DNA of 64,000 nucleotides, taken from Nitrospirota bacterium (GTDB lineage: Bacteria > Nitrospirota > Nitrospiria > Nitrospirales > Nitrospiraceae). The stretch lies in contig JAUXVD010000023.1 of the NCBI GenBank assembly GCA_030684575.1, positions 124,001 through 188,000 of the forward strand. Direction: 5' to 3'. Shown here piece after piece: positions 58,052-64,000 of the stretch. The first letter of the stretch is position 1. Every line of letters begins with the position of its first letter. Position numbers and translations under genes: made by a program. Below the pieces are notes generated by a model. It had not been told where the DNA came from, ran no database searches, and was given only the letters and a program-made list of their open reading frames with translations.

Positions 58052-58887
58052 AGATAATCGTCGATGGTGGCAAATTCGCTCGAGGCCTTGGCGATATAGT
58101 CCGCCAACGTCTGTTCGTCGAGGCCGACTATGTCCCAGGCTGCTTTCGAGAGCGGCGGGATGAGGTCATCCCCCGGGTTGCCGCAAGCCAGGCCTTTGAC
58201 CAGGATATCGGCTATATGGACGATGGCCGTTTGCACCGTGGCTTCCTTGGCGAGCGTCGGCGCATGGTGGTAGAGGATCGGCTCGCGGAGCGTGACCGGT
58301 AGATGCCAGGCATTGGCCAGGTAGCCGCCGATCTCTGCATGTGAGAGGCCCGTGAGTTCCTTCTCCACGTCGAAGAGTGAGCGGTCGCCTCCTGCTTTGT
58401 AGGCCTTTTTGATCTGGTCTCCGACATCGGCCCATTTGACGTAGAGGACGACTTTTCCGATGTCGTGTAGCAGGCCTGCGACAAACAGTTCTTCGGGGTT
58501 TTTGATCTCCAGTCTGGCTGCCAGGAGGTTGGCCGTGATGGCCACACCCAGGGAATGACGCCACAACTGATCCATGCCGGCGTCTTTCATGATATTGAGC
58601 GCCGAGGCGCAGAGGGTGAGTCCCTTCACGACGTTGAATCCCAGGACGATGACCGCATGGGCCACCGAACTGATGCGGGAGGGGAATCCATAAAACGGTG
58701 AATTGGCAAGCCGCAGGACTTTGGCCGCGAGGACTTGATCTTTTTCGATGATCGAGCCGATCTCCTCGGTCGACACCGTCGGGCTGCCGATCATGGCGGC
58801 AAGCCGCTGTACGACATGGGGGAGCGTCGGCAGGTCTCCGAGTTTTTCGATCCGGTTGCGCAGGTCTGTCGGATTGAATGTGGTCAT
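58048..58887 (-). CDS. HDOD-domain signalling protein
   Basis: 279 residues, almost entirely an HDOD domain: LPTLPHVVQRLAAMIG, EKDQVLAAKVLRLANSPFYGFPSRISSVAHAVIVLGFNVVKGL, LWRHSLGVAITANLLAARLEI and FVAGLLHDIGKVVLY. HDOD proteins are HD-like but usually not phosphodiesterases; they act in cyclic-di-GMP and stress signalling. An HDIGK motif is retained here. Starts overlapping the upstream small gene (ATGA) and ends overlapping the GGDEF gene, so all three are made together. Confidence 0.88.
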   Translation of the reverse strand: MTTFNPTDLRNRIEKLGDLPTLPHVVQRLAAMIGSPTVSTEEIGSIIEKDQVLAAKVLRLANSPFYGFPSRISSVAHAVIVLGFNVVKGLTLCASALNIMKDAGMDQLWRHSLGVAITANLLAARLEIKNPEELFVAGLLHDIGKVVLYVKWADVGDQIKKAYKAGGDRSLFDVEKELTGLSHAEIGGYLANAWHLPVTLREPILYHHAPTLAKEATVQTAIVHIADILVKGLACGNPGDDLIPPLSKAAWDIVGLDEQTLADYIAKASSEFATIDDYL

Positions 58888-59219
58888 ACTGTCGCAGGCC
58901 CCTCTGTCACTGGCGTGGTGCTACGCGTGGCATGTAAATGTGTCCGGAGACTGTTGAGGATGAGCTGCTGGACAGGATCTTTCGTGACATGCCGGAACCG
59001 ATGATCGAGTTCAGCCTCCAGCTCCGTCAGCGTTTTTCCGCCGGCTCCCCCTGCATCGCCCTCCACATAGACCGAGGTCGTTCCCATCCGTTGGAGCCGC
59101 TCGATCATGGACGCATCGAGTCTGGTTCCGACTGCCACGATGGGCAGTCCGTTGGCATTGGTCACGGGTTTGACCAGGATCATATCCGGCAAGAGTTCTT
59201 CAATGACCACTCGTTTCAT
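58884..59219 (-). CDS. Small HD-GYP-associated N-terminal-like protein
   Basis: 111 residues from an ATG giving MKRVVIEELLPDMILVKPVTNANGLPIVAVGTRLDASMIERLQRMG, a pattern typical of the short domain before HD-GYP phosphodiesterase domains. The C-terminal helix ALDHRFRH-like ELEAELDHRFRHVTKDPVQQLILNSLRTHL resembles the linker helix in such proteins. No HD-GYP domain follows in the same frame; the HDOD gene is next. It may be a stand-alone sensor module. Confidence 0.75.
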   Translation of the reverse strand: MKRVVIEELLPDMILVKPVTNANGLPIVAVGTRLDASMIERLQRMGTTSVYVEGDAGGAGGKTLTELEAELDHRFRHVTKDPVQQLILNSLRTHLHATRSTTPVTEGPATV

Positions 59220-59581
59220 CGTATGTGAATTCCTGAGATGTATTTGTCTGTGCGCCACCTGCCGAGTCATCTGAATAGACGCATCGGGCAGCGCAAGGCT
59301 GTCGCTCGTCCTTCTCTTATCGGACGACCGGCATCATTTCTAAAGGTTCATTCCCCTTCTTCTCCGTTGATACGGTCGGCAGGGGTAGCACTGTCGCCAT
59401 TACGGGGATTTAAGGTTGCTGGTGCGGGTATGCGACTGTGGCTGAAGGGACTTACATGGGCAACGCGATGGTCTGGATGAAGTGTTTTCCGGGAGTGATC
59501 TATTCAGACTGCGAATGGGGCAAAGCTCAGATTGCGAGTCTAATCTTCAACGGGGTGTTGAGGATTTCGTGTGACGTGACT
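59220..59581. other. Intergenic stretch without recognisable gene
   Basis: About 360 bases upstream of the signalling operon and downstream of a lipoprotein gene. Short frames only, none with a protein-like composition or ribosome-binding site. It presumably carries the signalling operon promoter; no clear pair of boxes was found. Confidence 0.45.
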
Positions 59582-60055
59582 CTATTTTGGCTGGGGTTGA
59601 GACACAGGGGCCGATTCGTGTCCGGCAATGTTCGTGGAGGTCACGCAGATACTGACTTGAGGCGCAGCTGGAATGATATTTCGAATGGTGACGGTTCCTC
59701 CCCCTCGTGGGTCGTTCGTCCAGATACGAATGACCTGGGTCTGGCTGTGAGGTGAGCTGATATAGACAGACGTCAGCAAGAGGTTTGTCAGCAGAGTGCC
59801 GACCGCATTGGTGGAGGGTTCGCGATAGGACACGGTGAGTCCATTGGGGCTAGTCGGAACCGAGACAGTGGTTGTGGGGCAGCCGTCGGGGGCTGTTGTC
59901 CCAACGGTCGTTTTGGTTCGAAGTTTCTCGCCTGTCCCATTTGTCGCCAGGTAGGTTACTCCAGGACTGATGCTCCCACAGGCCGCTAGCGAGAGTGCTA
60001 CCGTGAGAAGCGGCCACTTGATGAGATGTACGATTGTCGGGGAGGGCTGCATCAT
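59582..60055 (-). CDS. Lipoprotein of unknown function
   Basis: 157 residues with a lipoprotein signal (LIKWPLLTVALSLAAC, Cys about residue 26). The mature part is Thr/Ser/Pro-rich and beta-like (TYLATNGTGEKLRTKTTVGTTAPDGCPTTTVSVP, TLLTNLLLTSVYISSPHSQTQVIRIWT). Two further cysteines may pair. No family recognised. Confidence 0.75.
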   Translation of the reverse strand: MMQPSPTIVHLIKWPLLTVALSLAACGSISPGVTYLATNGTGEKLRTKTTVGTTAPDGCPTTTVSVPTSPNGLTVSYREPSTNAVGTLLTNLLLTSVYISSPHSQTQVIRIWTNDPRGGGTVTIRNIIPAAPQVSICVTSTNIAGHESAPVSQPQPK

Positions 60056-60134
60056 TGTTCCAATGCTCTGAAGCTCTGCATCAACGCTCTTGGCGCAATC
60101 GAAAGCTATTGTACTCCCGAGGTGTGAATAAGCG

Positions 60135-60566
60135 CTATGGCCTTCGCGGAACGGTGCGGCCTTCTTCTAAGTCTTGGAGATCGGACCAGGCGGTGAGGTC
60201 GGTGCGGGAAGGATCGACGGCGTCTCTGAGCTGGTTGAAGTACTGTTGTTTCTCGGGGCTGCTCGGTCCGCGGGTCAGCATTAAGCCGTTCCAGAGCTTG
60301 AGCTCAGAGGCGTTGTGTGGTTTCGCAATTTTCCTGAACCACTGGGCTACTGCGTCATCAGTGGGATTGGCTGTGACGGCTGCGGTGAACTGATCGGCTG
60401 TGATGCCGGCGAATTCCATCAGCCGATCGTCCATCGGGCAGGGATAAATATATTCGCCTTCGGTGCCGGCCAATACGGCACGGCACTTATCGATCATGCG
60501 CGCCAGATGGACATAGCCTTCCAGCGTGAATCGCATGCTGCGGGGGAATGCCGTTCTTAGATCCAT
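60135..60566 (-). CDS. DUF5069 domain protein
   Basis: 143 residues. MDLRTAFPRSMRFTLEGYVHLARMIDKCRAVLAGTEGEYIYPCPMDDRLMEFAGIT is very close to the start of DUF5069 proteins, found in Nitrospirota and some other phyla, function unknown. The start codon lies one base from the end of a family A repeat, so the repeat supplies the whole 5' leader. Confidence 0.88.
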   Translation of the reverse strand: MDLRTAFPRSMRFTLEGYVHLARMIDKCRAVLAGTEGEYIYPCPMDDRLMEFAGITADQFTAAVTANPTDDAVAQWFRKIAKPHNASELKLWNGLMLTRGPSSPEKQQYFNQLRDAVDPSRTDLTAWSDLQDLEEGRTVPRRP

Positions 60567-60567
60567 A

Positions 60568-60694
60568 GCAGGATGTTGAAAAAGCCCGCAGGCTTCGTTC
60601 TCAGTTCGTCGAAATCCTCAACGTACCCCTGAGGGTATGCCTCCGGTTTCGACTCGCCTGCGGCCTCGCTGGACGGACTGTTTGACCATCCTGC
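60568..60694. repeat. Family A palindromic repeat, copy 4 (127 bp)
   Basis: Ends GCAGGATGTTGAAAAAG and the complement of CTGTTTGACCATCCTGC; core AAATCCTCAACGTACCCCTGAGGGTATGCCTCCGG. It abuts the start codon of the DUF5069 gene. Confidence 0.85.
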
Positions 60695-60734
60695 GGGCCA
60701 CGCGATCATTGCACGGGCTATTGCCGTTCTTTTG

Positions 60735-61415
60735 TTAAACCAGTTTATGATTCGTGAACGTGAGGTTCTTTACGACGACCGCCCCGTTTTCATAGGTAAT
60801 GATGCGGCGGGTGGCCGGCAGATCCGATGATCCGACACGCACATAGCTATCGGTGAAACTTTCGACGTTGTTCAGCTTTCCGTCGGTCGGGGAGTAGTAG
60901 TAGACGCAGTACTTCGTCGTGAGGTTCTTCTGATCCTGAGTGAGGGAGCTTTCTTCGACATTGATCGTGAAGGCGAACGGCGTCATACCTGGGTGCGCCA
61001 TCTTGCGATTGATCTGGGTGATGCGATTGTCTTTGAGACGATAGAAGGAGTTCGAGCCGTGAATGTTCAGCTTCGTGCCGAAGGGATGCCCATCTTCTTC
61101 CATCGTTAAGGAGTATTTGCCGTCCGACTCTTCGAAGCTTCTCGGGCCACGGTGCACGGCGATCGAGCCGAGCTGCTCCTGTGCCCACTTCTGTACCTCG
61201 GGGTCTCCCAGTTGGACCGAAACTTCACGCGGGCCCTTGACCATGACCGGTCCCTTGGTCTCTTTTCCGTTCACATTGACGGTCAAATCAGCGGTAAATC
61301 CCGTGAAGTCCTTGGGCCAGCGCGCGGTCTTCTCGAAGGCTTGCCGAAGCATTTCACGAGCCTTTGGATCGTCGGCGACCGGGGTTTCTTCTTGTTTTGG
61401 CTTCTGTTGTTCCAT
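60735..61415 (-). CDS. DUF3386 family protein
   Basis: 226 residues from MEQQKPKQEETPVAD, with AAGGAGATCTCC before the ATG; the longer upstream frame is not protein-like. FTADLTVNVNGKETKGPVMVKGPREVSVQLGDPEVQKWAQEQLGSIAVHRGPRSFEESDGKYSLTMEE... and a C-terminal IITYENGAVVVKNLTFTNHKLV match proteins annotated DUF3386, first known from cyanobacteria. It lacks a signal peptide. Function unknown. Confidence 0.82.
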   Translation of the reverse strand: MEQQKPKQEETPVADDPKAREMLRQAFEKTARWPKDFTGFTADLTVNVNGKETKGPVMVKGPREVSVQLGDPEVQKWAQEQLGSIAVHRGPRSFEESDGKYSLTMEEDGHPFGTKLNIHGSNSFYRLKDNRITQINRKMAHPGMTPFAFTINVEESSLTQDQKNLTTKYCVYYYSPTDGKLNNVESFTDSYVRVGSSDLPATRRIITYENGAVVVKNLTFTNHKLV

Positions 61416-61442
61416 GGGGAGATCTCCTTGTTGGGTCGAATA

Positions 61443-61497
61443 GGCAGGATGCGTTCGAGGCGTCGGCCTTGGTGACGGCCATATTGAGCATCCTGCC
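61443..61497. repeat. Family A repeat, internally deleted copy (55 bp)
   Basis: GGCAGGATGC ... GCCTTGGTGACGGCCATATTGAGCATCCTGCC; both outer ends are kept but the core palindrome is lost. It lies just upstream of the DUF3386 gene. A degraded family C piece follows at about 61584-61640. Confidence 0.7.
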
Positions 61498-61727
61498 AGA
61501 TGTAGCCTGCAGTATACGCTTGGGGCGAAAGCTGCCACAAGCGCTCGCAGGCGTGAGAGGCAACTGATTGCTCGAGTTTATTGAGTTGAACCAGGCTAAC
61601 CAGAGAAATAGGCCGGTCTCGCCAGTCTCGCTCAGCGTTCCCACTTAGGCGCTAGAAGAAATTGAGTATTTCGGGTATACTCGCGCCGCGCGGGGGCTCT
61701 CTCTCCACGTAGAACGAAAGGATAGAC

Positions 61728-62108
61728 ATGGAACGACGGGCTGCTTCCCATACTGAAGAAGAAGAGATGAACCATCGCCGTAAACTGCTGAACGCCGCGA
61801 AGAAGGGCGATCAGAAGGCCATTGGCAAGCTGTTAGAGCTCTATCAAGTGCGTATCCATAGCGGCGATATGGTGACGAAGCTGAACAAAACTTCTGCCAC
61901 GCATAAGCTTCAGGCTCAACTTGCTGAAGGGAAGCCTGTGAAGGGTGGCGGCGGGAGCCATGGCAAGAAGACTGCGCCTGCGAAGCCCGCTCCAGCAAAG
62001 GCTGCACCGGCCAAAGTTGCTGCGAAGCCTGCTATCTCGAAGGTCAAGTCAAAGCCAAAGGTAAAGACGCAACCGGTCAAAGCCGCATCGCCGAAACGCA
62101 AGAAATAG
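61728..62108 (+). CDS. Small protein with Lys/Ala/Pro-rich histone-like tail
   Basis: 126 residues. The first half is a short helical domain (EEEEMNHRRKLLNAAKKGDQKAIGKLLELYQVRI) resembling the N-terminal helices of sigma-like or TPR-like proteins. The second half (about residues 70-126) is APAKPAPAKAAPAKVAAKPA-type low complexity and strongly basic, as in bacterial histone H1-like tails. It may bind DNA or RNA. No family is certain. Confidence 0.65.
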   Translation: MERRAASHTEEEEMNHRRKLLNAAKKGDQKAIGKLLELYQVRIHSGDMVTKLNKTSATHKLQAQLAEGKPVKGGGGSHGKKTAPAKPAPAKAAPAKVAAKPAISKVKSKPKVKTQPVKAASPKRKK

Positions 62109-62119
62109 CCGACGGGCGA

Positions 62120-62416
62120 TTATTGCACAGCCACTCGTAGTCCACCGCCTGCCAACTTTGCCGCGATCTCTTCCGCTTGTGTCAGCCCCCCGGCAAACAC
62201 GATGGCTTCTCCGTCATGATCGATTTTCCATGCCAGCTCGAAGGCTTTCGAGCTGGTCATGCCTGGAATATATTGGCAGAAGAGCCCAACTACTTGCTCG
62301 TAGGTGTGGCATTCGCAATTGAACACGATCACTCGCGCATCGAGTCCGCTCCCGGTGACGGTACTGGCAGTTTCGATCGGGACGGGAGGTGCAAAGGGAG
62401 TTTTTGTGCCGGCCAT
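62120..62416 (-). CDS. clpS: ClpS-like ATP-dependent protease adaptor
   Basis: 98 residues from MAGTKTP. The core VIVFNCECHTYEQVVGLFCQYIPGMTSSKAFELAWKIDHDGEAIVFAGGLTQAEEIAAKLAGGGLRVAVQ has the ClpS layout (NDDYTPME position is NCECHTYE; the V-H-Y-Q-G position is IDHDG, keeping the His). ClpS hands N-degron proteins to ClpA. Here the first Asp of the N-degron pocket is Cys and the second is Glu, so its substrate choice may differ. No clpA is adjacent. Confidence 0.8.
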   Translation of the reverse strand: MAGTKTPFAPPVPIETASTVTGSGLDARVIVFNCECHTYEQVVGLFCQYIPGMTSSKAFELAWKIDHDGEAIVFAGGLTQAEEIAAKLAGGGLRVAVQ

Positions 62417-62554
62417 GGGGACGAATATTAGCAGAGTTTGGAGCAACTTTTAACCTGGATTATTCAGGCGGGTCGTCGCGACGCGTTCGAGGACGAGCGC
62501 GCTGGTGCAAGTACACCCTACGGCTGACGAGCAGGTCTGTACGAAGGGTTACGG

Positions 62555-63241
62555 TTAATAGCCGATACGCGTGAGCAGGTGGTTGGTTCTCACCCAATTC
62601 TCCCGGGCGCAGGATTGCGCATAGAGTGTGAAATGCGCGGGAGAATCTGTGGCCGGTTGGAGTTGATGTGCCAAGGCGAGCATTTGCGTGTAGGTGAGTG
62701 AGGCGGATGTCTTGACGAGGGCGAGCCCGTATTCAAAAAAATACCCCTCTTCAAGAGTCGCGCTCCGCTTCGAGAGTGTCCTCACCCGCGCGAGATCGAA
62801 TGGTTCCTCCTTGAACGAATTGTCCATGAGATGGAGGAGCGCGGCAGGGCCTGGCACGAGGCTCTCGCCGATGCGAACCGCATGGGAGGGTTCGAAGAGT
62901 CCACGCTGAAGACGGCGGTCACGGCACAGGGCTGCGTGAAATTGTGCGCGCCAGACGGGGTCGCGGAGATCTCGGTCGATAGCTTCTGCCACTAGTGAGG
63001 AAAGTGGTCCACTCACGTCATACCCTTGCACGAGGCGTCCCGATTCGATGAGATCCGGAAAGCTCATGCCCATTCGGTCTTGAAAGGCCGTGACGCCAGT
63101 CATGGGCGTCAATTGCATCGCCATGAAGTCGCGAAAGTGAACGGTGGCAAAGCGAGTCAGGAGCCTGGTCAGGGTCTCCGGATGGCAGAGGTGGAAGGGG
63201 TAGAACAACGCGTGGGGTGGTTGCCGGTGATTCATCGACAA
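62555..63241 (-). CDS. Conserved-looking protein of unknown function
   Basis: 228 residues, soluble and mostly helical. HALFYPFHLCHPETLTRLLTRFATVHFRDFMAMQLTPMTG at the N-terminus, LQRGLFEPSHAVRIGESLVPGP in the middle, and LALAHQLQPATDSPAHFTLYAQSCARENWVR near the end. No family or motif is recognised. It is divergent from the antiporter gene by 28 bases. Confidence 0.7.
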   Translation of the reverse strand: MSMNHRQPPHALFYPFHLCHPETLTRLLTRFATVHFRDFMAMQLTPMTGVTAFQDRMGMSFPDLIESGRLVQGYDVSGPLSSLVAEAIDRDLRDPVWRAQFHAALCRDRRLQRGLFEPSHAVRIGESLVPGPAALLHLMDNSFKEEPFDLARVRTLSKRSATLEEGYFFEYGLALVKTSASLTYTQMLALAHQLQPATDSPAHFTLYAQSCARENWVRTNHLLTRIGY

Positions 63242-63269
63242 AGTCTCACAGTCATGTTAGTTTTTGCGT

Positions 63270-64000
63270 GTGAAATATCTCTTCACGTCGTGGCTTGATT
63301 ATCTGCTCATCTTCGTCCCGGTGACGATCGCACTCGAGGTGCTTCGAACCGATCCGCTACTGGTGTTCATCTCGGCCTGCCTGGCCATTATTCCACTCGC
63401 CGGCTTGCTCGGTCGAGCCACTGAACATTTAACAGCCCATGTCGGTGCTGGAGTCGGCGCGCTCCTCAATGCGTCGCTGGGCAATGCAGCAGAATTGATT
63501 ATCGCACTGGTGGCTCTCCGCGAGGGCCTTCATGACGTCGTCAAAGCGTCGCTGACCGGCTCAATCCTGGGAAACATCTTACTCGTTCTTGGCGTCTCGA
63601 TGTTTGCCGGTGGCATGAAGTATGAGCGGCAGAAGTTTAATCAAACTGCTGCCGGAACGGGTGCCAGCCTTCTGCTTCTCGCCGCTGTCGGGCTCATCAT
63701 TCCTGCACTCTTCCACTACACCGCGGCCGACCGTGGCGTGGCGATTGAGCGAGAGCTTAGCTTGGAAATATCCATCGTGTTGTTCATTATTTATATCGCA
63801 AGTCTCCTGTTTTCCTTGAAGACTCATCGCCATCTCTTTGCCGGAGAGTCGCATGATACATCGGACCTTGGAGAGCAGCCTTGGACCAAGGGTGCATCGA
63901 TTGCTGTGCTCACCGTGGCGACCTGTTTCGTGGCCCTCATGAGTGAAATATTGGTGGGGGCGCTGGAGCCTGCATCGCACACTCTCGGGCTCACGCAAGT
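63270..64000 (+). CDS. Ca2+/H+ antiporter (CaCA family), N-terminal part
   Basis: An open plus-strand frame from a GTG to the right edge (243 codons seen, C-terminus beyond the window). Transmembrane helices and the first alpha-repeat signature GALLNASLGNAAELIIALVAL (G-N-A-x-E) define the Ca2+:cation antiporter family (CAX/ChaA-like). A second hydrophobic block and the opening of the next helix group (LTVATCFVALMSEILVGALE) follow. It exports Ca2+ (or Na+/K+) against protons. The start was set at GTG since upstream codons are stopped; no strong ribosome-binding site was seen. Confidence 0.85.
   Translation, partial: MKYLFTSWLDYLLIFVPVTIALEVLRTDPLLVFISACLAIIPLAGLLGRATEHLTAHVGAGVGALLNASLGNAAELIIALVALREGLHDVVKASLTGSILGNILLVLGVSMFAGGMKYERQKFNQTAAGTGASLLLLAAVGLIIPALFHYTAADRGVAIERELSLEISIVLFIIYIASLLFSLKTHRHLFAGESHDTSDLGEQPWTKGASIAVLTVATCFVALMSEILVGALEPASHTLGLTQ

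Overview
The window is dense, GC-rich bacterial DNA, mostly coding, from a Gram-negative cell: lipoprotein signals, TolC/RND parts, an MlaC homologue and outer-membrane barrels are all present. The mix of families (DUF5069, DUF3386, bactofilin, an archaeal-like threonine synthase, a thiocarboxylate sulfur-carrier operon, fused MFS/spermidine synthase) suggests a Nitrospira-type member of Nitrospirota. That is an inference from gene content; there is no rRNA or ribosomal protein gene here to confirm it.

Layout. 0-6.1 kb: an ECF sigma factor and its membrane anti-sigma factor, followed by a secreted caspase-like protease with a DUF4384 domain, divergent from a Pro/Tyr/Gly-repeat DUF4384 lipoprotein and a second exported protein (cut by the left edge). 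6.4 kb: tRNA-Arg(ACG). 6.6-9.3 kb: exported BACON/FN3 protein and an outer-membrane barrel. 9.3-13.5 kb: glgC and a Ski2-like helicase encoded as two genes in permuted order (C-terminal half upstream of N-terminal half). 14-17.9 kb: a complete potABCD-type polyamine importer operon. 18-24.5 kb: a CzcCBA/CusCBA-type RND efflux operon with a coupled secreted HEAT protein. 24.6-27.5 kb: peptide deformylase, an MsbA-like ABC exporter and two small Cys-motif proteins. 27.9-29 kb: small secreted proteins.

29.1-34.4 kb, minus strand: a tightly packed sulfur-assimilation operon with thiS, cysK, two MoeB/ThiF E1-like enzymes, thrC, a MoaD/ThiS-like carrier, a NIL-domain protein and a JAMM protease. 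The carrier has five residues after its Gly-Gly, so the JAMM protease is the obvious maturase, followed by E1 activation, thiocarboxylation and sulfur transfer to a PLP enzyme. 34.5-40.8 kb: PLD-like nuclease, FAD monooxygenase, an NTase-fold protein lacking its catalytic Asp residues, a TPM protein and the fused MFS/spermidine synthase.

40.8-56.9 kb is accessory in character. Its long intergenic spaces are filled by three dispersed, partly palindromic repeat families (called A, B and C here; A also occurs elsewhere in the window), a duplicated upstream segment with an mlaC relic, and an IS30-type transposase relic. Genes include an MtfA-SEC-C peptidase, an AlkD-like repair protein, a lower-GC island (DUF3800-like protein plus a wHTH/HEPN-like gene pair, the best candidate for an undescribed defence or toxin-antitoxin module), a Tim44-like protein, a vanadium haloperoxidase, a bactofilin, an orphan MlaC and an animal-type haem peroxidase. 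57-64 kb returns to compact coding: a GGDEF/HDOD signalling operon, a lipoprotein, DUF5069 and DUF3386 proteins, a divergent ClpS and the start of a Ca2+/H+ antiporter running off the right edge.
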